From assembly GCA_024803745.1 (NCBI GenBank), contig JANJXV010000101.1, forward strand, positions 558,001-622,000: 64,000 nucleotides of DNA, read 5' to 3'. The notes beneath the pieces were generated by a model that was given only the letters and a program-made list of their open reading frames with translations, made no database searches and had not been told where the DNA came from. The position numbers and the translations under genes are program-made. The DNA comes from Megascapheus bottae. Taxonomy: Eukaryota > Chordata > Mammalia > Rodentia > Geomyidae. Below are positions 22,126-32,905 of the stretch, piece by piece. Within the stretch, counting starts at the first letter, position 1. Each line of letters begins with the position of its first letter.

Positions 22126-24954
22126 AAAAGAAAATATGGTTTCAGAAATATAAAAGCCACATATAGTTTTTCAGATAAAATAAAGGACTCTCAACTAAAT
22201 TGGAATTTCAGAACCAAATTTTCAGTTCAAGGATGTCTTGAATATTGCATGTTTATCTAAAATTAAAATTTTACTGGGCAGTTCATATATGTTTGCTAAA
22301 TATGGCAACCTAAAAATGGCTGTGCTTGAAATAACTAAGAATTTCTTGGAATATCATTCAAAACAGAACAAAAATTTCTTCCTCCTAGAAATTAAAATAT
22401 CTTAAGATGTCAATAACAAAAAAAACCCATAAGGAAAAGAAAGGAAGGACTTTGAAACTAATTTCCCTTGGGATACATAGCCACTGTAATTAGCAGAAGC
22501 ATTTGGAAATGACCCATATATTGCTTAGAAATTTTGATCAATAATACTTCGAATCTTTTGCCCATTCTCCTCAAGATTTAATTTTTGGAATCCTATTTAT
22601 TCAAAAGATGTTAGACATTGTCATTTTATTGGTTTATTTTCACCTGTGAACTTTGACCCATAATGGAGACTTTTGTTTTGTATGGTCTGCTCTCCTCCCT
22701 TGGCCTACAAAGGAGACCCTTTGGACTGGACATGGAGATCAGAACAGATGCTCCAGTGCACAATATCCAGACTCGGAGCACAGATTTATTTCCTCCAAGT
22801 CAGTTTTGCTCAGTGAAGTTTCCCCAGACTCTCAACCACTGCCAAGGTTAATGTAGGCCCTGACTCTGACTGCTGATTCATATTAATTGAGACAATCAAT
22901 GATCTTGTTTCATACAGTGTCTGTTTTTAATATAACCTATTTGATGAGGCTGTATTAATTTAGGAGAAATATGCACTGGCATTCTGGCATGCACCTTTCC
23001 TAATTATCTCACAGCTCTCATTCCGCAGTGAAATTAGACTGTGGTTATCACGGTTAATGGAAGCCCATAGCTCTTAGCTAAGTGATCTCCTCCAGTGGAA
23101 AGTCATCGTTTCTTGCTCCTGGCTACATAAACATGATTGTGCTATCTAAGCAATCCCCTGTGGCTGTGGATGTGAATGTTTTAACAAAATATTCTGCTTT
23201 AGAGCTACAGGGTGGCACCTCATTTCTATAAGTAGGAGGATAACAAGATTGGAATGGGAGGACTGTGAAAGGAAAAGTTACCCAATAACAGAAGTGAGAC
23301 AAGGAGAAGCAGTTTTCAAGGGTGTGCAGGAAATAGGAAGCCTGACCTGGTAGTTATGTGTTCAGGTTCAAAAGAAATCCTTTATATGTTCCCTTATGCT
23401 TCTCTTGAGTTCTACATCACCTATCTCGCACTGCCCATTTTTCTTTTAAGAACTCAGTAGAATCTTGGTCCAAATGAGGACTTACTCTTCTGTGTGCCTG
23501 TCCACTCTTTTCAATCATTCACTTACTAAGTGCCTACATCCCTCACTAGAAAGAAACCAGTCACTTCCTGCATGAAACATGAATCCATGAGGCAGGCAGC
23601 TCCACAAGTTAATTTAAGTCAATCATTACAAATTGTAAATACACTAAGAATTTTTAATGGATTGATTTGATACAAAATGATCTGGCAAAACAATTTTTGA
23701 AAGAGGGACAACATCTGGGCTGAAACTGTTGTGATTACAAACATTCAGTTATCGGGAGAACCAAGAAAAGAAAATGAGCCCGTGAAGGAATAGTACTCAT
23801 GAAATCCTGAAGCAGGACCCTTTCTTATTCTAGAAACCAAGGCAAGGCTAGAGTATGAGGAGTCATGCAGAGAATACAAGAGAGACTGATTATAAGCTTC
23901 CACCAAAGGGGCCTTTTGCCTTCCCATGTTCCTTCTACCAGTGGACCCTGAAAAGGGGTTGACAGCACATCATTCCCCTGGCCTACTGGGCAAATATGTA
24001 ACTTAAAAGGAAGTAATGACACAGTGCTCATCTTGTATTACTGACTATGCCAGTGAGGATGCCTGGATCAAATAGAAATGTTAGAAAGTTGAGCCAACTG
24101 TAGTTGCATTTATTTAAATGGACTATGAATTCCAGTTTTATCTGTGAAAACAGGAAGCCAGTCCATTTCTGAAAGACTTGTTATTTACAGTAGGCAGTGT
24201 TTGGTAAGCTATTTTCACCAACAAGACACTGCTTATATATTTCCACTTCTTTAAGGCTTACATTCAGAGTAGATTTATTTGTTTTCATTCTAAAGATAAA
24301 AGACTCAGGAACAGATATAGCAATGAACTAAAATTGGGAGTATTAGTGTTTGAACCCAAGGCAATCAAGTCCAGAATACATATCCTTAATCATGATTACT
24401 AGCAGCCAAAATTCATCTTGGGAAGCTAATCAAACCATTAAGGTGCATCAGTATTTAATGCACTGAGATGGCAGCAAGATATTTGACATGTCAAAGAGTA
24501 TACTTGCCCTGAATGTGCATTAGGTAGAAGATATGAAATACATCTTTAATGAATTTCCATATCTCTGCTTTCTTAGTTATAAGAAAAGATTATCTAGTCA
24601 CACTTCAAATGGTTCCACTGTTGCTATAGAAACTGCTTTCCTTTAAGTTTTTGAGGTGACTGTCAGCTTGTAAAACACTCAGTGCTAGCAGCAACACAGC
24701 ACTAATGGATGCCTTTAGGAAATTCTAATTTCCCCCAATGTTCTCCATCCTCTAACTTTTTTTCCCCAAATCAACTTACATACGGAACCTAATGAGAATC
24801 AGTGTACTTGCTAGGCAAACATAGTTGTAAATCAAACTGTGGGTCTCAGGCCAGGGCATAACCCTGGGAAGACCTCCCAAGATCCTTCTGTAAATGACTT
24901 ATTTCCCCTGAAGTTTCTGGGTCTCTGACAAAGGCAATGAAGGAGAAAGAAATA
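22126..24954. other. Unique DNA with one CNE-like segment
   Basis: No gene is supported. Roughly 22860-23190 has balanced composition, no repeat signature, and several TAATTA/ATTAAT homeodomain-type words plus a TGTGGTT RUNX-type word. It is a candidate conserved non-coding element (see findings). Confidence 0.45.
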
Positions 24955-25078
24955 GGAGAAAGAAGAGGAGAAGGAGGAAGGGAGGGAGGAAGAAGAAAAG
25001 GAAAAGGAGAGGCTTCAGCGTGGAGGAGAAGGAGGAGGAGGAGGAAGAGGAAATGAAGAAAAAGAAGAAGAAGAAATT
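24955..25078 (+). repeat. Purine-rich (GGA/GAA)n tract
   Basis: About 120 bp of almost exclusively G and A with short trinucleotide runs. Open frames on either strand here are low-complexity artefacts. Confidence 0.9.
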
Positions 25079-25929
25079 TACCCACCTTTATTCAGCAGTG
25101 TTAAGAGCCTATTCGCTACCTTCTCTTTCTTCTGTCTTCAATCCTCCACTTCCAGCACACAGGGGGACCTTTTACCTCTCTCCTCACATTTCTATTCCAG
25201 ATCCAGAACACTATTTCTTCCGCCCATTTTTGCTTTTCCTGCCACCTCATTTTTAATATAAGCATTGATGATTTTAATTCCTAGTGTATCCTACACATGC
25301 CCAATCTCTTACTTTTCTATTCTTATTATTGTTTCTGATTTTTATTTACCATACTTAAATGTATAGTTTGTCTTTGAAGTATTGTTATTGTAACCATGGT
25401 CTTCTCTCTTCTGAGTGGTAGTGAGGAAATGGAGATTTGTGTGTGGCATATAAACAACGGGCTTGATTTTGTAAGGGTAGTATTCTGTGTTCTCATATAA
25501 GATCTGAGATTAGAGAAGACATAGAAAGGGAAAGGGGAGTTAAGAAAGAGGTTGATACATAAAGTGGCAACTCCTTTTTTGTACACCTACTTAAAGATAG
25601 CTTTTAAAAAAAACACAAAAATTAACTAGATCTAAAATACTTGGGCATAAGAAATTATACAGGTCTCTAGGCATTCACATATAGTGAAACCAAAGGAGGA
25701 GACAGGAGAAGAACAGAAAGGCACACTGCCTATGTGCATCTGATCATCCAAAATACTATATATCCACATGAACTCCAGGAAATGAAAGTGAGGGGTTTTT
25801 TTTCTTTTTAGTTTCTCTTGTCTTTCCATTTTGTTCTGTCTGTTTATCTGTCTGTGGGAGTTTAAAGGGAGGCACAGAAATGGAGAGACAAAGGATAAAC
25901 AAATGCAGCAGTGGGGCTCACTGGACACT

Positions 25930-26098
25930 ATGCTGAAAATTGTTGAATACAAGTTGTGTACAACTTGTGAGTGGGGGAATGGGAGGGAAAGCCTGAGAGA
26001 GAGCAAGGGAAGAGGTGACATTACCCAAAAAAGAAGTGTACTTTTTACCGAACTGTAGCCCGTCTGTACATCCCCTTCACTATAATTTTTAAAATTAC
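25930..26098 (+). mobile_element. Old LINE-1 3' UTR-like remnant
   Basis: 'AGTTGTGTACAACTTGTGAG', then a G-rich stretch, AAAAAAGAAGTGTACTTTTT and AACTGTAGCCCGTCTGTACA resemble the 3' UTR of older rodent L1 families, whose ends carry AACTGTAACCCCTCTGTACA. An open frame on the minus strand across it is therefore not a gene. Confidence 0.5.
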
Positions 26099-26552
26099 AA
26101 TTACTTTTAAAAGGGAGTTGACATGATATGAACATTCAGAATGTCACAGCAGAACCCATTGCTTTGTACATTAATGTGTATCAATAAGAAAATGCCAAAA
26201 GGGTAAGCTCATGATAACTAAATGAAACTATTCTTTCTGGAGAAAGAAGCTAATAGGAGAAAAGTGAACTTAAACATTATATGCAGGAGGAAATAAAAAG
26301 GTATTTTCAAACTTATGGTAAGAAATAATACTTTGAAACTTTTTTTCACTGCTAACAGAATTCTGAAAGGCCATGGGGAAATTAAAACATCATCCACATT
26401 TTCCTGGGGGGGGAATCTTTTATCCAGACAGAATACTGCAAATGCAAAAATTTTAATTGCATTGTCATCATATCTAACCGAGGAAGGTGTTCCTTTCTAA
26501 ATTTTTTTGTCTAAAGCATCCTCTCAGAACATTTTTGAGGAGAAAAAACTGC

Positions 26553-26736
26553 ATATTTGTTTATTTGAAATTGGATAGGAAAGGGGGGAAAACAAGATGA
26601 GAGTGGGGGTGGAGGAGGGAAATGGGTACCAAGACATGAGAAAGGGTATCAATGTATGTGAAGTAATGCACCTCCCATCTGGCAAATGTAATGTAACCCT
26701 TCTATTAATTACATTAAAAATTATATGCAAAAAAAG
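26553..26736 (+). mobile_element. LINE-1 3' end, short
   Basis: It starts at TTTATTTGAAATTGGATAGG and contains the G-rich tract at 26580-26620 and the terminus TAATTACATTAAAAATTATA with an A tail. It carries the older 'AAACAAGATGAGAG' and 'GAAGTAATGCAC' variants. Confidence 0.9.
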
Positions 26737-26813
26737 ATGTCTAGGAGAAATCCTTTGACAACCTGAGTTAATATAATGGAATGCTATTGGAAAGTGAATA
26801 TATAGATGTAGTT

Positions 26814-26814
<1 letters not shown>

Positions 26815-26854
<40 letters not shown>

Positions 26855-26855
26855 G
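26815..26855 (+). repeat. (TA)n(CA)n microsatellite
   Basis: About 14 TA units are followed by a short CA run. Confidence 0.92.
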
Positions 26856-26950
26856 CTGTGACATTGCCATTCATAAGCAAATGATAATTTAGCTTTGTCT
26901 TCAAGTGAGATTGAATATAAACTGACTTTCAAGTTCAAAAAGCCATCGTT

Positions 26951-27331
26951 AATCTTCATACATAAGGACATATAATGTGAAGCCAATTGAAAGGACCTCC
27001 AGGATAGTGAAACAAAAGCCATATAATGAATGATTGTTGTCCTTAATGTACTATGTTGTCTCTCATCTCCTTTGCTGTCCCTTGGTTATCTCACATTGGT
27101 ATAGTATCTCACTTTGTTATCTGATATATTGAATTTATTTGTATTTGGATATTTGAAATTTAATAGGGAAGGGGGGAAAACCAAGACGGGTGGGGGGTGT
27201 GGGGGGGGAGGGAAATGGGTACCAAGACATGTGAAAGGGTATCAATGTATGTGAATTAATGCACCTTCTATCTGGCAAATATCGTGTAACCCTTTTACTA
27301 ATTACAATAAAAAAAAAAGGTAAAAAAAAAA
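26951..27331 (+). mobile_element. LINE-1 3' end
   Basis: It starts at AATCTTCATACATAAGGACA and carries the full 3' UTR with G tract (27165-27212), terminus and A-rich tail. It shares the variant CACATTGGTATAG with the copy that follows at 27356. Confidence 0.93.
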
Positions 27332-27355
27332 CACAGACCTAGCTCCCTTCGTTAC

Positions 27356-27610
27356 CTGTCCCTTGGTTATCTCACATTGGTATAGTATCTCACTTTGTTA
27401 TCTGATATATTGAATTTATTTGTATTTGGATATTTGAAATTTGATAGGGAAGGGGGGAAAACCAAGACGGGTGGGGGGTGTGGGGGGGAGGGAAATGGGT
27501 GCCAAGACATGTGAAAGGGTATCAATGTATGTGAATTAATGCAACTTCTATCTGGCAAATATCATGTAACCCTTTTAGCAATTACAATAAAAAATAAAAT
27601 AAAAAAAACA
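27356..27610 (+). mobile_element. LINE-1 3' end, second of a tandem pair
   Basis: It begins at CTGTCCCTTGGTTATCTCAC and runs to the A tail. Over its whole length it differs from 27077-27310 at only a few positions, and both carry CACATTGGTATAG and 'TTTGGATATTTGAAATTT'. A 24 bp non-L1 spacer separates the copies. Confidence 0.93.
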
Positions 27611-30243
27611 AGGTGGTAAGTTTGCAGTAAGGAGGGAAAGAAGGAAGTTGAAGTGTACAGTAGAGACAAGAAAAGCTACCACAACCACTTAGGTAAGAGT
27701 TCTGACCAGCCATTTCAACTGTCTCCAACTTACTACTCTAGAAGGATCTTCTTCTCGCTAGGGTACGGTGATCAGCGTTTGGAGTTCTTTACTTTCCCCT
27801 TCTCTGACCTGTGGCCTTAGGAATTGAATCCATTTCAAGTAGTGCCTATGTACTGATGTGATCCCCAGTGTTCATCTTGAGTACTGCCTGTGCTCTTTTG
27901 ATATGGACATGTGGGCCATCTAATGCACCACTGCTAATACAGGACCCTTGAACATGTGCCCCACGTCAGCCATCCCAGCCAGTCAGAATCAATGGCAGCA
28001 CCACCTACTTACTTCTGTTTTCCCCAACAACATTCTAGTCAAAACAACTCTTCCCTGTCACTCCCAAAGGTCTTCCACAGGCACGTTTGTTCCCTAGCAT
28101 TCATTCCCCACACTGCCAGACACAGGCATTTCCTTTTCTTTTGAAGAACAGCAACTTGCCACATCACAATTCTGAGGAAACATTTACTATGGTTTACCTC
28201 TGCTCCTAGAACCAACTCTTACTGTAGTCAAAAGTCCCTGCATCATCTGTTCCCTCCCAATGACCACTTTTCCTCCTCCTCCTCCTCTATTCAAAATATA
28301 CCAGTGCCTTGAGCATGGGAAGTCCCATTGGAACGGAGCCCATGAAGTCATTCTCTTTTCACTCTTAGGGAAAGGATTTTAAATAAAATTCAAAGTTTCT
28401 CTTGGATGCTATATCATAATCTCTGGTTTGGTTCTTTGTACACTGTCCCTCTTTCTGTCCTTGGAGTCAGTCCTTCAAAAACCCTTGTCATTGCAAATTC
28501 CTCTCCTTATCTGGAAATTATGTTCCCATCTCCACACAGGATCCACTGCTTTTCCCTATACAGGACTGACAGTGATCCACAATTAAATATTCCAGGATGC
28601 GTTCTGATTTGATTACTCATTCTAGTAAAAGGCCACATGGGGCTTCAACAAAACACTGCACAGTGGGAGAAGGGTTTGGCAATTCAAATCAAGATGATCC
28701 TGAAGACTTTGCATATATTTGTTTCCTCCATTAGTCTGCTCTCTGAACATACAATATTTACTGCCTCCATTGGTCTGCTCTCTATACATATATTAACTGC
28801 CCCTGTAGTATATCAGGCATCATATACATTTTGAAGGGTGACTATCAGCAAATGTAGGAGAAAAGTACACCTTACTCCTGCAACCACTCATGATACTCAT
28901 ATGTCCAAATACACTTCAAATGAAAACCAGTATCTGCTCTAATGCAAATTGATCTGCAAACCTTCCTTGGTTCATAGTACACATAACATATTACATTTTA
29001 ATGTAGATCTGTTTCATTATCTCTGTACATGCTCTTTTCCACATTAAATTAGGTCTTATCCTTCTGTATCACAAGAGTAGACTATAGCACAGTATCAGCA
29101 ACACAAACATTTGCCTCACATTACCAACTCAAAAGACACAAAATGACTGGGAAAAAAAACCTTCAAAATATCTCTGTTTTTTCCATTTACCTTCATCCAA
29201 ATTCCCCTCCATCCCCCCATTTCCTCATGACCGCTTTCAATTGTTAAAAGGAGCACATCATGGAGAGAGGAGGATGGATTTTTCTTCTACTCTATAAATA
29301 CATACTTCGTAGACATATGTATACAAATATACATATTGCATAAGCAAATTTAATGTATCTTAAAATATAATTTATAAGAGGACAACACTTTTCCAAATGC
29401 AACTCAGCAATATGAATTTTTAAAATAGGGTTGTTTCACAGTCATTGGGTGACTGAAAGGTGACTTTCACCCGCAACTACATTAGTTAGTCAGCAATTCA
29501 ATTTTGTCAGATCTGTAAGAGGGGGTAATAGCTGCAAATTGTCCTGACAGATGCTACCAGCTGCTTCTGTAAAGCAACAGTTATACAACTTGCTCTCTCT
29601 CAGTTTGAAGCAGAAAGAAAAAAATTTTCTTTAACAGTTATTTTCCATTTTCAAGTTTGGAATTAAAAGTCTGAAACTGCCTCTGTGCACAGTACACAAA
29701 AGCCAGTTCACAAAAGCTACTCTGATACATAATTTTAACTGCTGACTCATTTTTTCACAATTTGACCACATTTTAATGTTTCCATGAAATTTTACACTAC
29801 ATCTGAAATAATACCGCATTTTTTTTCAAGAACTGTTCAGATCCTTCACTTCATGAAGCCTAAAAACCATGGTGAGTGGTGTGTTCAGTGTATAATGCAG
29901 GGAGTACTTGCCACAGGTCCAAGCAGGAGAAACTGAAGTTCCAGGAAATCAGAATGTGACTACTACAAAATAAGTGTCTTGATTCCTGTTCCTTCATTCA
30001 ACAACAGTAACATTCCACTCCACATGAGAAAACCATTCATATCAGGAAATCATTCTACCTTTAATTCGTGCTATTTATTCAAACTCAACAACACCACCTG
30101 TGATTTTCATGGTCTCCAGAGTGTCATGCATATGCTCTGTTCTTATAACTCAGTCTTACTCCCAAGGCATGGCGCACTGACTATCTTCTCCTGGGAGGAC
30201 TTCCTCGAAATTCTTCAGCAGCCCATTCTCCAGCTCAGAATCA
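27611..30243. other. Unique DNA, no gene confirmed
   Basis: No repeat is recognised. A (CCT)n run lies near 28271-28288. The part from 29440 to 29880 is less repetitive and includes a short exon-like segment (29831-29871), discussed in the findings. Confidence 0.45.
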
Positions 30244-31010
30244 TTTTTAATATATTTTTATTGTACTTAATAGAAGGGTTACATTATATTCACCAGATAG
30301 AAGATGCTTTACTTCATAAACATTGATACCCTTTCTCATGTCTTGGTCCCCATTTCCCTCCCCCGACCCTCATCTTGTTTTCCCCCCTTCCCTATCCAAT
30401 TTCAAGTAACCAAATAAACATATATACAATATATCAGATAACAAGGTAAAATACTGTAACAATTCGAGGTAACCAAGGGACAGCAAAAGAGATGAGAGAT
30501 AACATAGTACATTAAGGACAACAATCACTCATTATATGGCTGTTGTTTCTATATCCTGGAGGACCTTTCATTTAGCATCATACTATATGGCCTTATGTAT
30601 CTAGGTTTTGTTCTATTGGAAATCTCTGCTAGGAGAGCCTAAGGTTTCTACTGATTATGACAAATGAGGGAAACCATTGAGCCTATGTTCCTTTGAGTCT
30701 GGCTTACTTCACTTAAAATGATTTTATTCTAAGTCTTTCCATCTCCTTACAAATGGGGCGATGTCGTTCTTTCTGACAGCAGCATAGAATTCCATTGTGT
30801 ATAAATACCACATCTTGTTGATCCACTCATTAACTGCGGGGCATCTGGGTTGGTTCCATATCTTTGCTATGGTAAATAGTGCTGCAATGAACGTCATTGT
30901 GATAGTGGATGTGGTATGTCCTTGTTTCTGGACAACAGGGTAAATGCCAACTAGTGGAATTGCTGGGTCATAGGGGAGCTCTAGGTTAAGTCTTTTGAGG
31001 AACCACCTGT
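30244..31010 (-). mobile_element. LINE-1 3' end, minus strand, with ORF2 tail
   Basis: Reversed terminus (TTTTTATTGTACTTAATAG), reversed G tract (about 30355-30390), reversed 3' UTR and then about 355 bp of reversed ORF2. It belongs to the older group with 'TATATTCACCAGATAGA' at its end. Confidence 0.93.
30655..31010 (-). pseudogene. LINE-1 ORF2 C-terminal fragment, minus strand, degraded
   Basis: The reverse complement corresponds to the stretch from roughly the [10 protein letters not shown] motif to the end of ORF2. The reversed 'CCATATCTTTGCTATGGTAA' encodes part of the TIAKIWNQP motif, and 'ATTGCTGGGTCATAGGGGAG' the PYDPAI motif. Only the last 10% or so of ORF2 is left and no long open frame survives. 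The element is 5'-truncated, so the enzymatic domains are absent. Confidence 0.85.
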
Positions 31011-31039
31011 CAGGAAGGCTCTTTTCCTTTGTTTTGCAG

Positions 31040-31169
31040 AAACTGTTCTGTATTCAAACAGAACCCTACCTGTATTAATCACTTCTGGAAAGGATTGTAC
31101 TGCACCACCTAGCAAAAACCCTGAGAAACTTCAGCTTCCTGAACAACTAGCTGCAAAAAACTATGAAAC
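31040..31169 (+). other. Candidate exon (splice-bounded, unidentified)
   Basis: A pyrimidine-rich acceptor (CTTTTCCTTTGTTTTGCAG, ending 31039) and a strong donor (GTAAGT at 31170-31175) bound 130 bp. One frame (starting at 31042) is open throughout: 42 codons with the run KNPEKLQLPEQLAAKNYE near its end. I do not recognise the protein. The acceptor lies about 30 bp from an L1 copy, so any branch point would fall in or next to the L1. One open frame of this length is not rare by chance. It could be an alternative, non-coding or false exon. Confidence 0.3.
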
Positions 31170-31519
31170 GTAAGTAATACATTCCTTCAGCATTTGAAAT
31201 GCTCATCAACTCCAGCCTTCACTCACTCTATTCATGAACAATATTCTTATGCCATCTGGTCCCTTACCTCTTGGAAAGTTAATAACCTTTGCTTCCTCTC
31301 TTACCACTTGGACACTTGGTGATTTCTTTCATATATCTTACATGCTAGCTTAAGCTCCCAGACTTAACAACAAAGAGGTTTTATTATAACAGTTCTAAAC
31401 ACGCATATATTTTGACCATATTTATTCTTTTTTTAATCTCTGCTCCTCTTGTTCATTTCTGGTTGCGTATCAAGCTCATGATTAAAAATGAAATTAATGT
31501 CCCCTAAGATATATTCCTC

Positions 31520-32030
31520 TTTGTTATGGCTGGTATCTAAAATGTTGCCCCAAAGCTATATGCTAAAGATTCGATTGCCTGCTGATATGCTTTTTACAAA
31601 GTGGTGGGATCATGAAAACTTTGTTCTCACCAAAGGATCAACCTACTCATGTGTCCATAATTTGATGAGCTATTGGGAAGGGATAAAAACTTTCCAATTT
31701 GAGCTGGGACTTAAGGTTGTTAAATGCATCCCTGAAATGTGTCCTTGTAAATGATGTTTGTTCTGCTCTCTTCTCTCTCCTATTTCTCTTCTATCTCTGC
31801 TCTCCAGTCTTCAATTCTCTTTCTCCTTCTTCCACTTCTCTCCTTTTTCTCTTCTCTCTCTCTCTCCTGCCTACTTAACGTGAATAAATGGCTTCCTCCT
31901 CCACATATTCCTGCTACCATGATGTTCTGCTTCTCCCCAAAGCAGACTGAAACTATATCCCAAAACAAATGTTGCCACCGTTAAGCTGATTTTCTTAGGT
32001 ATTTTGCCATGGAGCTAGAAGGCTAGCACA
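31520..32030 (+). mobile_element. MaLR-type LTR (MLT1/ORR1-like)
   Basis: It starts TGTTATGGCTGGTATCTAAAATG, typical of MaLR LTR 5' ends (TG...). It has CAAAGTGGTGGGATCATGAA early, a pyrimidine tract at 31760-31870, and ends with GATTTTCTTAGGTATTTTGCC, a hallmark of these LTRs, before GCTAGCA. About 510 bp. No exact flanking duplication was found. Open frames inside it are not genes. Confidence 0.75.
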
Positions 32031-32044
32031 TTCATTTACTAGCT

Positions 32045-32695
32045 ATTTTTTCATATATTTTTATTGTGATTAATAGAAGGGTTACATTATATTCACCAGA
32101 TAGAAGATGCAATACTTCACAAACATTGATACCCTTTCTCATGTCTTGGTCCCCATTTCCCTCTCCCCACCCCTGCCCCTCATCTTGTTTTCCCTGCTTC
32201 CTTATCTATCCGATTTCAAATAACTAAATAAGCATATATACACTATATCCGATAACAAGGTGAAATACTGTAACAATATAAGATAGCAGAGGGACAGCAA
32301 AAGAGATGAGAGATAACATAGTACATTAAAGACAACAATCACTCATTATATGGCTTGTGTTTCTATATCCTGGAGGTCCTTTCATGTAGTGTCATACTAT
32401 GTGACCTTGTGTATCTAGGTTTTGCTCTATTGGAAATCTCTGCTAGGAGAGCCCAAGGTATCTACTGATTATGACAAATGAGGGAAACCATTGAGCCTAT
32501 GTTCCTTTGAGTCTGGCTTACTTCACTTAATATGATTTTTCTAAGTCTTTCCATATCCTTACAGATGGGGCAATGTCAGTCTTTCTGACAGCAGCCTAGA
32601 ATTCCATTGTGTATAAATTCCACATCTTGTGGATCCACTCATCAACTGAGGGGCATCTGGGTTGCTTCCATATCTTTGCTATAGTAAATAGTGCT
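32045..32695 (-). mobile_element. LINE-1 3' end, minus strand, with ORF2 tail
   Basis: Same order and subfamily variants as 30244-31010 (CACCAGATAGAAGATG, CATTGATACCCTTTCTCATG), in the same orientation. It stops after TATAGTAAATAGTGCT, within reversed ORF2. Confidence 0.93.
32470..32695 (-). pseudogene. LINE-1 ORF2 C-terminal fragment, minus strand, degraded
   Basis: The reversed sequence corresponds to about the last 75 codons of ORF2. The reversed 'TTGCTTCCATATCTTTGCTA' covers the AKIWNQP region, and the reversed AGAATTCCATTGTGTATAAA covers YTMEFY. The rest of ORF2 is missing. The frame is interrupted, so this is a relic only. Confidence 0.82.
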
Positions 32696-32789
32696 ATCTA
32701 GATATTTTCTTTACCACTGTTTGCAATACTTCATTGATATTATCTCAGAGGCACACTCTGACTCAACTTTCAGATCTTAATGATTCTTT

Positions 32790-32905
32790 TATTTCTTTAC
32801 ACAAATAAAATTTTCCATTGTCATTCAACTCTTCTACTCAGTAATCTTCAGTAGCTCTCTATTTCATCCAATAATAGGCCAAAATTTCTCCTGAACCAGG
32901 AAACA
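32790..32905 (+). mobile_element. Possible L2 LINE remnant
   Basis: 'AATCTTCAGTAGCTCTCTAT' followed by TTCATCCAATAATAGGCCAA resembles the L2 stretch CTTCAGTGGCTCCCTATTGC. Low confidence because only one word block is readable. Confidence 0.35.

Noticed and set aside
25632..26135. 167-codon open frame on the minus strand
   Set aside because: It overlaps a plus-strand old L1 3' UTR-like remnant (25930-26098) and shows no domain.
29979..30326. 115-codon open frame
   Set aside because: Its last third runs into a minus-strand L1. No known motif in the rest.
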